Shown here: piece by piece, positions 49,903 through 58,056 of the stretch
Numbering within the stretch: the stretch's first letter is position 1
Layout of the letters: the number at the start of each line of letters is the position of its first letter
Source of the DNA: Lachnospira sp. UBA3790
GTDB taxonomy: Bacteria > Bacillota > Clostridia > Lachnospirales > Lachnospiraceae
Assembly: GCA_002369135.1 (NCBI GenBank)
Contig: DFEY01000001.1
Location: forward strand, 242,714 to 306,713
Direction: 5' to 3'
DNA: 64,000 bases
The notes under the pieces: generated by a model
What the model saw: only the letters and a program-made list of their open reading frames with translations
Told to the model about the DNA's origin: nothing
Databases searched by the model: none
Translations under genes and position numbers: made by a program

Positions 49903-52650
49903 ATGAGTAGTTTAAAGTATTTAGACAAAAAAGGAACATTCACTCTGGATAACCCAGACCTAACAAGTTATATGTACTTCCCGCTTGCGAACGAAGCGGG
50001 TATTTTGGGTTCAATCACTCCAGATTTGAATGGTGATATAAAATTAGACCAGAACACGTTCTTTATGGAGCCAGTGAGCAGCGAGAACCTTCATAACAAC
50101 AAGTCATCTCGCAACTTCTGGGTGCACGTGGAAGGAAAAGGCGCCTGGTCTGTTACAGGAAAGTCAGCTGCGCAGCAGGCTAAACTATTCACTGATGAGA
50201 AGGATGATGTAAAACTAACGGCTGGTATTATGTGGCACGAGATTGAGCGTACGTCAAAGGACTTGGGACTTCAGGCTACCATCACATCTTACGCACCAAA
50301 TGCAGATGGTGAAATAGAGATGGATGACGATACACTTGAACCAACAAACGACCAGGTAGAATTAACAAAAGTCACAATCAAAAACATTTCAGACGAAGAA
50401 GTTGAATACACTCCTACAGTGGCTATTCCAATGTACGGCAGATCTGCTGACAACATTCGTGACCACAGACACGTAACTTCACTTCTTCACAGAACAAAGA
50501 CGATAAAGAACGGTGTAGTAGTTTATCCTACACTTACATTTGACGAGCGCGGCCATAATAAAAACGAAATGATTTATGCCACTATGGCAAAAGAAGAAAT
50601 AGATGGCGAGATGGTTTCGCCTATCAGCTTTTGTCCGGTTGTGGAAGAATTCATAGGTGACGGCGGAAGTTTCGAGAATCCATACTATGTAATGACAAAC
50701 AAGCCACTTCCATACACAGAGGAAGAAATGCGCGTGGACGGCTACGAGACAGTGGGCGCTATCAGATTTGCAAACGCAAAACTTCAACCTGGCGAGGAGC
50801 GTACTTATATAGTAGTTTTAGGTTACGGAAAGTCCGAGACTGAAATCATCAATCTCGGAAAGAAGTACCTTTTAACTCGTCACTTCGACAAATACCTAGA
50901 AGCAACCAAAGATTACTGGCAGAGCAAAATCAATGTAAGCTACAGATCTTCGGATGCAGACTTTGACAACTGGATGCATTGGGTAAACTTCCAGCCAATG
51001 CTTCGTAGAATATACGGATGTTCATTCCTACCTCATCACGACTACGGCAAAGGTGGTAGAGGCTGGAGAGATTTGTGGCAGGACTGCTTGGCACTTCTCA
51101 TAATGGACCCAGAGAAAGTTCGCCAAATGCTAATCGATAACTTTGGCGGCGTAAGATTTGACGGAACAAACGCAACTATTATCGGAAACAAGCAGGGTGA
51201 GTTTATCGCGGATAGAAACAACATCACTCGCGTGTGGATGGATCACGGTGCATGGCCATATTTAACCACCGCATTATATATAGAACAAACTGGTGATATC
51301 GAATTCCTAGCAGAAAAGAATTCGTACTTTAAAGATATGCAAGTATCCCGCGGCGAAGACAAAGACCTAGAATGGAACGATGCCCAGGGCAACAAGCAGC
51401 TAACAGCAAACGCTGAGGCTTACGAGGGCACAGTGCTTGAGCATTTACTAATTCAGCACGTAACATCGTTCTTTGACGTGGGCGAGCATAACCACATCAG
51501 ACTGCGCGGTGCCGACTGGAACGACGGACTAGATATGGCGGACGAGCGCGGAGAGAGTGTGGCGTTTACTGCACTTTACGGCGGAAACCTAGGCTCGCTT
51601 GCAAAGAACTTGAAGGACTATAATGAAAAGACAGGAAAAGAAGAAGTGGAACTAGCAAAAGAGTTGGTTGATCTACTTCGCAAGAATCCTGATATATATG
51701 ACACTGTCGGAGAAAAGAACGCAGCACTAAGTGAGTACTGCGAGGCAGTTAAACATCACACAAGTGGCGAGACAGAAACTATTAGTATAGAAGAATTATG
51801 TGGCATTCTCACAAATATGTCGGAGTGGATTGCAAATCACATAAGAGAAACTGAGTGGACTTCATCCAAGGAAGGCTTCTCATGGTTCAACGGCTACTAT
51901 GACAACAGCGGAAAAGCAGTAGAGGGTGATTTCGAGTCTGGAATTCGAATGATGCTTACTGGTCAGGTGTTCAGCGTAATGTCTGGCGTGGCTACTGATG
52001 AGCAGGTGGCTGATATAGTGAAGGCTTGTGATGCATACCTCTTTGACGAGGAAATCGGTGGCTACAGATTGAACACAGACTTCAAAGAAGTCAAAACTGA
52101 CCTTGGAAGATTGTTCGGTTTTGCCTTCGGCCACAAAGAAAACGGAGCAGTGTTCTCGCACATGGCTGTAATGTATGCAAACGCATTATACAAACGTGGC
52201 TTTGCCAAAGAAGGATTCAAGGTTATCAATACTCTATATAAACATTGTATGGATTACACAAAGAGCGAGATTTACCCGGGTGTTCCGGAGTACGTAAACC
52301 AGAGAGGACGTGGAATGTACCACTATCTAACTGGTGCGGCCAGCTGGTTGCTACTAACCGTGCTAGAGGAAATGTACGGAATAAAAGGACGTCTTGGTGC
52401 TTTGAAATTTGAACCAAAACTTCTAGCAGATCAGTTCGAGAACAATATGGCTTCAGCTAGATGCATGTTTAGAGGTGTGAATGTTCGCGTAACATATCAG
52501 AACCCATTTGGCTTGGACGCTGGACAGTATAGAGTGAAAGAGATTTATATTGACGGCGAGAAATACGAGAGCGATTATGTGGATATGATTGCCAAAGAAG
52601 ATGTAGACAAACTAGGAGATGAAGCACATATAACAGTAGTTTTAGGATAA
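49903..52650 (+). CDS. GH94 phosphorylase, laminaribiose/cellobiose type
   Basis: This 915-residue cytoplasmic GH94 enzyme has no signal peptide. The N-terminal beta-sandwich domain starts SLKYLDKKGTFTLDNPDLTS and contains YFPLANEAGILGSITP. The catalytic barrel has the general acid D541 in RLRGADWNDGLDMA, and YHYLTGAASWLLLT lies at the phosphate site. Family members cleave a beta-linked disaccharide with phosphate to give glucose 1-phosphate and glucose. The length and N-terminus resemble laminaribiose phosphorylases, and the locus supports that; cellobiose cannot be excluded by sequence alone. AGGAGAG precedes ATG 49903. Confidence 0.88.
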   Translation: MSSLKYLDKKGTFTLDNPDLTSYMYFPLANEAGILGSITPDLNGDIKLDQNTFFMEPVSSENLHNNKSSRNFWVHVEGKGAWSVTGKSAAQQAKLFTDEKDDVKLTAGIMWHEIERTSKDLGLQATITSYAPNADGEIEMDDDTLEPTNDQVELTKVTIKNISDEEVEYTPTVAIPMYGRSADNIRDHRHVTSLLHRTKTIKNGVVVYPTLTFDERGHNKNEMIYATMAKEEIDGEMVSPISFCPVVEEFIGDGGSFENPYYVMTNKPLPYTEEEMRVDGYETVGAIRFANAKLQPGEERTYIVVLGYGKSETEIINLGKKYLLTRHFDKYLEATKDYWQSKINVSYRSSDADFDNWMHWVNFQPMLRRIYGCSFLPHHDYGKGGRGWRDLWQDCLALLIMDPEKVRQMLIDNFGGVRFDGTNATIIGNKQGEFIADRNNITRVWMDHGAWPYLTTALYIEQTGDIEFLAEKNSYFKDMQVSRGEDKDLEWNDAQGNKQLTANAEAYEGTVLEHLLIQHVTSFFDVGEHNHIRLRGADWNDGLDMADERGESVAFTALYGGNLGSLAKNLKDYNEKTGKEEVELAKELVDLLRKNPDIYDTVGEKNAALSEYCEAVKHHTSGETETISIEELCGILTNMSEWIANHIRETEWTSSKEGFSWFNGYYDNSGKAVEGDFESGIRMMLTGQVFSVMSGVATDEQVADIVKACDAYLFDEEIGGYRLNTDFKEVKTDLGRLFGFAFGHKENGAVFSHMAVMYANALYKRGFAKEGFKVINTLYKHCMDYTKSEIYPGVPEYVNQRGRGMYHYLTGAASWLLLTVLEEMYGIKGRLGALKFEPKLLADQFENNMASARCMFRGVNVRVTYQNPFGLDAGQYRVKEIYIDGEKYESDYVDMIAKEDVDKLGDEAHITVVLG

Positions 52651-52706
52651 ATTATATAAATCACATAAAGTTTTGTTGACATTTAATAACTATTAATACA
52701 TAATGA

Positions 52707-52735
52707 AAGAAGATGCTTTGGCATCTTCTTTTTTA
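52707..52735 (+). terminator. Intrinsic terminator after GH94 gene
   Basis: AAGAAGATGC (52707-52716) pairs with GCATCTTCTT (52721-52730), loop TTTG, followed by TTTTAT. Confidence 0.9.
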
Positions 52736-52791
52736 TATAGTGAAAAATTACACCAAGGCTTGACATAATCACTATATAGTGATAAGTTACA
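52734..52791 (+). promoter_or_regulatory. Operator-like direct repeat and palindrome over the DUF4160 promoter
   Basis: TATATAGTGAAAAATTACA (52734-52752) and TATATAGTGATAAGTTACA (52773-52791) are 17/19 identical and 39 bases apart. The second includes the palindrome CACTATATAGTG (52770-52781). TTGACA at 52760-52765 lies between them, so a bound protein would cover the promoter. Confidence 0.6.
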
Positions 52792-52812
52792 AGAAAGGGG
52801 GATGTATGAAAT

Positions 52813-53058
52813 ATGCCAGTAATATCTAGGTTTGAAGGCATAGTTATTAAAATGTATTTTTCTCAATCAGAACATGATCCACCACATATTCATGTTCAAT
52901 ATGCCGAGTATTCTGCGGTGGTTGAGATTGAAACAGGAAAAATTCTTGAAGGACATTTGCCAATCAAACAAGAGAAAAAAGTTACAGAGTGGACAAAAGA
53001 AAATAAGACAAAACTGGAAGAGATGTGGAAAACAAAGATTATTACAAAAATCGAATAG
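52813..53058 (+). CDS. DUF4160 family protein, toxin-antitoxin-like partner
   Basis: This small protein of 81 residues has the DUF4160 pattern: MPVISRFEGIVIKMYF, then DPPHIHVQYAEYSAVVEI (about 23-40). The family is of unknown biochemical function and is often paired with DUF2442 proteins in modules resembling toxin-antitoxin systems. AAGGGGGA lies upstream. The partner gene begins 9 bases after the stop. Which member, if any, is toxic cannot be read from sequence. Confidence 0.8.
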   Translation: MPVISRFEGIVIKMYFSQSEHDPPHIHVQYAEYSAVVEIETGKILEGHLPIKQEKKVTEWTKENKTKLEEMWKTKIITKIE

Positions 53059-53067
53059 GAGGTTATT

Positions 53068-53502
53068 ATGTTTCATAAAGTTAATAATGTGGAAACACTA
53101 CCAAACTATGAATTGAGTGTGCAATTTGCTGAAGGAATTACGAAGAAATATGATTTAAAACCACTATTCAAAAAGTGGAAACAATTTGCTGCGCTCAAAA
53201 ATAATGAAGAACTTTACGAAAGTGTAAAAGTGGATCAAGGTGGATTTGGAATCTCGTGGAATGACGAGTTGGATTTGTCGTGCAACGAGTTGTTTGACAA
53301 TGGAACAGTAGTAAAAACTCCCTTCGACGGATTAATATCATTTGGAGATGCCACATTGTTTTGGGAGTTGAATGAAAGCACTCTTCGCAAAGCTGTTTCT
53401 TACGGAAAGTTTTTAAAAGGAATTGATGTTTGCAAATTTGGCAAGCAGTGGGTAGTTAGTATGGATGCGATGAGAAGAGAATATGGCGAGAGAAAAAAAT
53501 AA
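53068..53502 (+). CDS. DUF2442 domain protein with C-terminal helix-turn-helix
   Basis: Of 144 residues, the first ~90 form a DUF2442-like domain (YELSVQFAEGITKKYDLKPL, then QGGFGISWNDELDLSCNELF). The last ~45 look like a small helix-turn-helix (LFWELNESTLRKAVSYGKFL, then FGKQWVVSMDAMRREYG), similar to HTH domains that read operators in antitoxin-type proteins. A DNA-binding partner in a two-gene unit with repeats at its promoter suggests autoregulation. AGGAGG precedes ATG 53068. Confidence 0.78.
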   Translation: MFHKVNNVETLPNYELSVQFAEGITKKYDLKPLFKKWKQFAALKNNEELYESVKVDQGGFGISWNDELDLSCNELFDNGTVVKTPFDGLISFGDATLFWELNESTLRKAVSYGKFLKGIDVCKFGKQWVVSMDAMRREYGERKK

Positions 53503-53516
53503 GTATTTTTCTGTAT

Positions 53517-53556
53517 GGAAAAAGAGTGTCAGTTTAACATACTGACACTCTTTTTT
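53517..53556 (+). terminator. Intrinsic terminator
   Basis: AAAGAGTGTCAGT (to 53533) pairs with ACTGACACTCTTT (53541-53553) around TTAACAT, followed by further T bases. It closes the DUF4160/DUF2442 unit. Confidence 0.92.
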
Positions 53557-53616
53557 GGTGCAGTAAAATATGAATACATAGGTAAAAAATAAAGACCTAA
53601 TTGTGTGGGTTAAAAG

Positions 53617-53645
53617 TTGCCCACAATTTTTCAGAGTGATATAAT
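53617..53645 (+). promoter_or_regulatory. Promoter of the large F5/8-domain protein
   Basis: TTGCCC (53617-53622), 17 bases and TATAAT (53640-53645), about 60 bases before ATG 53707. Confidence 0.55.
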
Positions 53646-53706
53646 TTAATTATGTTGAAGCGAGGAAACTCGGTCGGAAACAATTAAATAACGGAAGGAG
53701 AATTTT

Positions 53707-56700
53707 ATGAGATTATCAAAATTCAGCAAGAAATGGATTGCATATATTTGTGCAATCGCATTAGTAGTGGCTGGTTTTGCTTATGCACCAGCTACCACAT
53801 CAGCGGCTGTAGATCCAGCTGATTTAGACTACACTATGGTAACTGCTGGCGATAATACTATTGGATACAGTATTGTTTCTAATACTATCGTTGGTTCAAC
53901 AGATCCATGGTATGGTGATGGCGGAGTTACTTTCCAGATGATTTATTCTGGAGATAACTTGGCAGCAGATACTACAGTTGAAATTAATGGTGTAGAAACT
54001 GCAGCGGGTGGCGTTGTTAACATGATTGGTAACGGTTTGGTAAAACTAAATCCAACATTAATGGATGATGATGCATACACACGTGTAGATATTACAACTA
54101 CTACAGGTAGTGCATATTTCTACATTAAGAAAGGTAACCCATCAGGCGGTGAAACTACAGAAGCACCTACTGGTGAAACTACAGAAGCACCTACTGGTGA
54201 AACAGTAGAGCCTACTACAGAAGATCCTGGTCCACAACAGCTAGAGTGGACAGAACTATTTGATGGCATTGGAGAAGCTACAGTAGCTAACACTTCAACA
54301 GACACTGCCTACGGAGCAACATTCGAAGGCTTTGTAACAGATAACAGTTGGGGTGGAGATAGTGTATGGCAAGGACAGGCTAAAAAGGCTGGCATTGCAG
54401 TTACAAATGGATCAAGCTATAAACTATCAGTAGATCTTAGTGCGACACCTGCAAAGAATATGAGAATTCAGGCTTTGACAGGCGGACAGTATACAGAAAA
54501 AGAGTATGCTGTTGATGGAGATACACATGTAGATTTCTACTTCACAGCAAAAGCTAATGATGTACAAATCGTTATTGCGTTTGGTTCTATTAATGATCCA
54601 GGCACATACGATATTGAAATTGCAAACATGATTATCGAAGAAGGTGAAGAGCCTACTACAGAAGCTCCAACAGGAGAAACAGAATCTCAAGCCCCTGTTA
54701 ATCCATATGATGACTGGGTAAATACAGAAAGAAACCTTGCTCTATTAGGAACACCTTCAGATACTGGTGTACATAGAGAGGGTAATGTTAGTTATCTAAA
54801 TGATGGTGAAGTATTTAGTTGGGATGGAAGAGACGGAATCACAACTGATAACACACCAGGTTCATTTGATATTACATTAGATAAAGCATATGATGCAGCA
54901 AGTATTGATCAGGTTGCAGTTTACTGGAGATGTTCAGAAGCAAACTTCTATCCAAGCGAATATGAAGTTCAGTTTGGATATAAAGGAACATTCTCAACAG
55001 TAGCTACAGTTTCAAGTAGTGATACATCTGGAGATATTGTTCCAGGATGGGCAGATGAAGGTAGATTTGTAACTCATAAAGATTTCACATCTGACAGAGT
55101 AACATCTTCACCTGTTGACACTGTAAGAATTTATATTACAAAGGGAGTTCCTTATGGAGCTCAAGCTCGTGAAGTAGCAGTATTTTCAGAGGATCCTCAG
55201 GATGCTCCTGAACAGCCACAGGCAGCTGCACCAGCTAGCGTTCAGGGTAATAGCCCAGACTATGGCGCAATCGCATTTAGTGTAACTCCTGGAGAAGATC
55301 AGGATGGATACAAATATAATGTATACGCTGGCGATACTCTTATTGGCGAAGGCGTAGACGGAAACCAAGAATATGTTGCTTACGGATTCAACCCTGGCGA
55401 CTATACTCTTAAAGCAGTATCTATTGTTTCAGGTATGGATCCATCAGATCCTGTATATAGTGATACTATTACAGTAGCAGATCCTCTTGATCTATTTGCT
55501 AGCGATAAGAACAAGGCAGTAGGTGGAGCAGTTACAGCAGTATCATCATTCTATAATGATGATTACACACTTGAGAGTTCACAGTGTGCTGTAGATGGTA
55601 CACCAGCAGCTGGCGAAGGCGCTGCAGTATGTATAAGAACAGGCGCTGGACAGGCAGCTACTATAGATATTGATTTACAGAAAGATTATGATGCTAAGGA
55701 TCTTGAGTCATTCGTACTAGCATACACAAACCCAAGAACTTATGCAGCAAATACTCAGATTGGTATTTCAGCAGACGGAGAAGACTTCGTTGAAGTAGCA
55801 AATTCAGAAGGCTTCGTGCCAACAAAGGATGGACAGCTAACCGCTAACTTAATTCCTAATACAAGTAATGCAGCTGGAACATTCAGATATGTAAGAATTA
55901 ACCTATCAGGCGGAGTTAACGGCTGGGGTTATTGTGTAAACCAGATTGGTGTTATCGTGGACGATGGAGAACAACCTTCAACAGAAGCTCCATCAGAATC
56001 ACCTTCAGTAGAGCCATCTACAGAAGCTCCTTCAGTAGAGCCTTCTACAGAAGCACCATCAGGAGATGTTACACCTGATACTGATGTTACAGTTGATGGT
56101 TGGACAGCATTTGGAGATTATTATGTATATACAGGCAGCTGGGGCAGTGGTACTGCCAAAGCTGGTGTAGATGCAGATGATTCTTCACACATTGCAGTTC
56201 AGCAAACATCAAGTAAATGGTCAGAACCTTGGATTACACAGGTTTCACTAAGAATTCCAGATTTGACAGCTAGAGTTGCTGCTGGAGAAGAATTCACAGT
56301 TGAATGGCCAGTTAAGGCTGCAAATAATGACGGTAAAGTTGTAGTTTCAGGAAACACTGCACAGCAAGCATTAACAGGTGCACTACAGACTGTTACTGGT
56401 AAACTTGAAATCAAAGATGAAGTCGCAGCTGCTACAGTTGGAATGGGCTGGGTAGGATTAGCAAATCCAGTTCAGTTCTATCAGCCAACAGTTAAAGATT
56501 CAGAAGGAAATGTGGTATATCCACCAGTTGAACCTTCAACAGAAGCTCCATCAGAGAGTCCTACAGTTGAGCCATCAACAGAGGCTCCATCGGAGTCACC
56601 TACAGTAGAGCCTTCAACAGAAGCCCCTACAGTAGAACCTTCAACAGAGGCTCCTACAGAGGTTACAACTCAGGCTCCTACACAGGAACCTACTACACAG

Positions 56701-57081
56701 GCTCCTACTCAGAAGCCAACACAGGCACCTACAGTTAAACCTACTACACCACAGCCAGTTCCTGTAATTAGAATTCCAGATAAGGCTAAGGTTAAGAAAG
56801 CAGTTAAGAAGAAGAAATCTGCTAAGAAGATCAAAGTTAAGATCAAGAAGATTAAAGGTGCTAAGGGTTACCAAGTAGCTGTATACAAGACTAAGAAGAA
56901 AGCTAAGAAGAATAAGAAAGCTTTAGTTAAGAAGTATACTAAGAAGACTAAGTTGACTATTAAGTCTAAGAAGTTTAAGAAGAAAAAGAAACTTTATGTT
57001 AAAGTTAGAGCTTATACTCTAGACGGAACAGTTAAGGTATTCGGAGCTTGGTCAAAACCTAAAAAGACTAAGAAAAAATAA
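53707..57081 (+). CDS. Large secreted multi-domain glycan-binding protein with basic FnIII-like tail
   Basis: The 1124-residue secreted protein has a signal peptide (cut near TTSAA, about 34), a beta domain (to about 140), a Thr/Glu/Pro linker and a CBM-like module (about 180-310, NSWGGDSVWQGQAKKAG). An F5/8-type C (discoidin) module follows (about 340-495), then an Ig/FnIII-like stretch, a second F5/8-like module (about 600-750), another CBM-like module (about 790-935), and Pro/Thr repeats (EPSTEAPSESPTV type). It ends in a lysine-rich fibronectin-III-like domain (about 1018-1124). It has no catalytic domain and no sortase signal. It probably binds polysaccharide near the cell surface; the basic tail may hold it to the anionic wall, which is inference. 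Confidence 0.85.
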   Translation: MRLSKFSKKWIAYICAIALVVAGFAYAPATTSAAVDPADLDYTMVTAGDNTIGYSIVSNTIVGSTDPWYGDGGVTFQMIYSGDNLAADTTVEINGVETAAGGVVNMIGNGLVKLNPTLMDDDAYTRVDITTTTGSAYFYIKKGNPSGGETTEAPTGETTEAPTGETVEPTTEDPGPQQLEWTELFDGIGEATVANTSTDTAYGATFEGFVTDNSWGGDSVWQGQAKKAGIAVTNGSSYKLSVDLSATPAKNMRIQALTGGQYTEKEYAVDGDTHVDFYFTAKANDVQIVIAFGSINDPGTYDIEIANMIIEEGEEPTTEAPTGETESQAPVNPYDDWVNTERNLALLGTPSDTGVHREGNVSYLNDGEVFSWDGRDGITTDNTPGSFDITLDKAYDAASIDQVAVYWRCSEANFYPSEYEVQFGYKGTFSTVATVSSSDTSGDIVPGWADEGRFVTHKDFTSDRVTSSPVDTVRIYITKGVPYGAQAREVAVFSEDPQDAPEQPQAAAPASVQGNSPDYGAIAFSVTPGEDQDGYKYNVYAGDTLIGEGVDGNQEYVAYGFNPGDYTLKAVSIVSGMDPSDPVYSDTITVADPLDLFASDKNKAVGGAVTAVSSFYNDDYTLESSQCAVDGTPAAGEGAAVCIRTGAGQAATIDIDLQKDYDAKDLESFVLAYTNPRTYAANTQIGISADGEDFVEVANSEGFVPTKDGQLTANLIPNTSNAAGTFRYVRINLSGGVNGWGYCVNQIGVIVDDGEQPSTEAPSESPSVEPSTEAPSVEPSTEAPSGDVTPDTDVTVDGWTAFGDYYVYTGSWGSGTAKAGVDADDSSHIAVQQTSSKWSEPWITQVSLRIPDLTARVAAGEEFTVEWPVKAANNDGKVVVSGNTAQQALTGALQTVTGKLEIKDEVAAATVGMGWVGLANPVQFYQPTVKDSEGNVVYPPVEPSTEAPSESPTVEPSTEAPSESPTVEPSTEAPTVEPSTEAPTEVTTQAPTQEPTTQAPTQKPTQAPTVKPTTPQPVPVIRIPDKAKVKKAVKKKKSAKKIKVKIKKIKGAKGYQVAVYKTKKKAKKNKKALVKKYTKKTKLTIKSKKFKKKKKLYVKVRAYTLDGTVKVFGAWSKPKKTKKK

Positions 57082-57109
57082 TTAACTAGATTTAATCTAG
57101 ACAAATAAA

Positions 57110-57144
57110 AAGAGGTGTCTCACCAAATGGTGGGGCACTTCTTT
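57110..57144 (+). terminator. Intrinsic terminator
   Basis: AAGAGGTGTCTCACC pairs, with G-T pairs, with GGTGGGGCACTTCTTT around AAAT. Confidence 0.85.
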
Positions 57145-57182
57145 ATAATAATGATAAAAAAATGAAAAATAAAAACACAATT

Positions 57183-57203
57183 CTTGTTATTTAAAATAAC
57201 AAG
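57183..57203. promoter_or_regulatory. 21-bp perfect inverted repeat upstream of paired small secreted proteins
   Basis: CTTGTTATTT, a single central A, and AAATAACAAG form a perfect inverted repeat. TTGTTA inside it with TAATAT at 57207-57212 could be a promoter, so the repeat would be an operator over the -35 box. Confidence 0.4.
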
Positions 57204-57257
57204 TGTTAATATATTATTGTGTATTGTGCGCGGAAGATGATTTAGGAAGGGGAAACT

Positions 57258-57965
57258 ATGAAAATTAGACTAGTTTTAGCTACACTAATGACAGTAGCTC
57301 TTTTTTCTACAATTGTATATGCCGCAGGCGATGATGATGGACAGATAATAGATAACCCATGGGCGCATCTATTTACAACAGCTCCTACCACACAAGAAAC
57401 CACTACACAGGAAACTACCACAGAAACTCCTACAGAAACTACTCCAGTAGATGGTTATTATGAGGTGTCAAATTATAAATCGTCTGGAGACCCTTACACA
57501 TATAGGTACCCTAGTCAGACAGGTAAAGTTTTTGCGGGGTGGTTTATAGACAGTACATGTAAGACACCGTACACTGAGGAATCAGGCAGGGCTTATGCGA
57601 AGTTTGTTGATGAAAACCTTTTGACGACAAAATTTCAAATGGGAAATGATGGAACTGCATTTAGATTTTTAAGTGCAATAGACAGTTTGGATTATGAATC
57701 AATAGGTTTTTTATTTAATGGAAAGTATGGCGAGTATGAAGTGCCAATAACTACCAAGACAGTAGAAACTGTTTATAGAAAAATAACTGCAGCAGGAGAA
57801 TCGGTTGAGCCTAAAGTGTTTAGCCCAGAGGCACAATTCTTTTCTATATATACAGTAAGAAGTTTAGATCCTTCATATAGTTTGGAATGGAATGTTACTC
57901 CATTTTGGGTTACACTAGATGGGACGAAAGTTTTAGGGAAGAGTAAACATTATCCGATTAGTTAA
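57258..57965 (+). CDS. Small secreted protein with GQxIDNP motif and InlB-repeat-like part
   Basis: This 235-residue secreted protein has a signal peptide (about 1-22) and an N-terminal motif DDGQIIDNPWAHLFT shared with the next gene. A Thr-rich linker leads to a segment like Listeria-Bacteroides (InlB B-type) repeats (GKVFAGWFIDSTCKTPYT), then a beta-rich domain (TKFQMGNDGTAFRFLSAIDS and on to YPIS). The function is not recognised. AAGGGG precedes ATG 57258. The last codons and stop are part of a 34-bp tandem repeat. Confidence 0.75.
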   Translation: MKIRLVLATLMTVALFSTIVYAAGDDDGQIIDNPWAHLFTTAPTTQETTTQETTTETPTETTPVDGYYEVSNYKSSGDPYTYRYPSQTGKVFAGWFIDSTCKTPYTEESGRAYAKFVDENLLTTKFQMGNDGTAFRFLSAIDSLDYESIGFLFNGKYGEYEVPITTKTVETVYRKITAAGESVEPKVFSPEAQFFSIYTVRSLDPSYSLEWNVTPFWVTLDGTKVLGKSKHYPIS

Positions 57966-58046
57966 TTAATTAAAGAGCAAACACTATCCGACTAGCTAAT
58001 AAATTAAAGAACAAATATTATTCAATTAATAATTTACATATAGAAA
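57945..58046 (+). repeat. Three 34-bp tandem repeats over the 3' end of a gene
   Basis: Units at 57945-57978, 57979-58012 and 58013-58046 have an exact 34-bp period. Units 1 and 2 match at 29 of 34 positions; unit 3 is decayed. Unit 1 contains the codons for KHYPIS and the stop; unit 2 would read KHYPTS and stop. Confidence 0.85.
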
Positions 58047-58056
58047 GGAACACATT

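Noticed and set aside
52676..52704. TTGACA-17-CATAAT after the GH94 gene
   Set aside because: As a promoter it would start at the base of the GH94 terminator hairpin and stop at once, so it is more likely a chance match.
53641..53690. GCGAGGAAACTCGG hairpin in the leader of the F5/8 protein as a riboswitch
   Set aside because: Only a short GAG-GAAA-CTC stem is visible and the flanking bases do not fit the c-di-GMP or other known aptamer patterns I can recall.
56760..57081. A-rich repeated DNA that could be mistaken for a repeat array
   Set aside because: The periodic AAGAAG/AAGAAA pattern is the coding of a lysine-rich domain; there are no spacers or direct repeats of fixed length.
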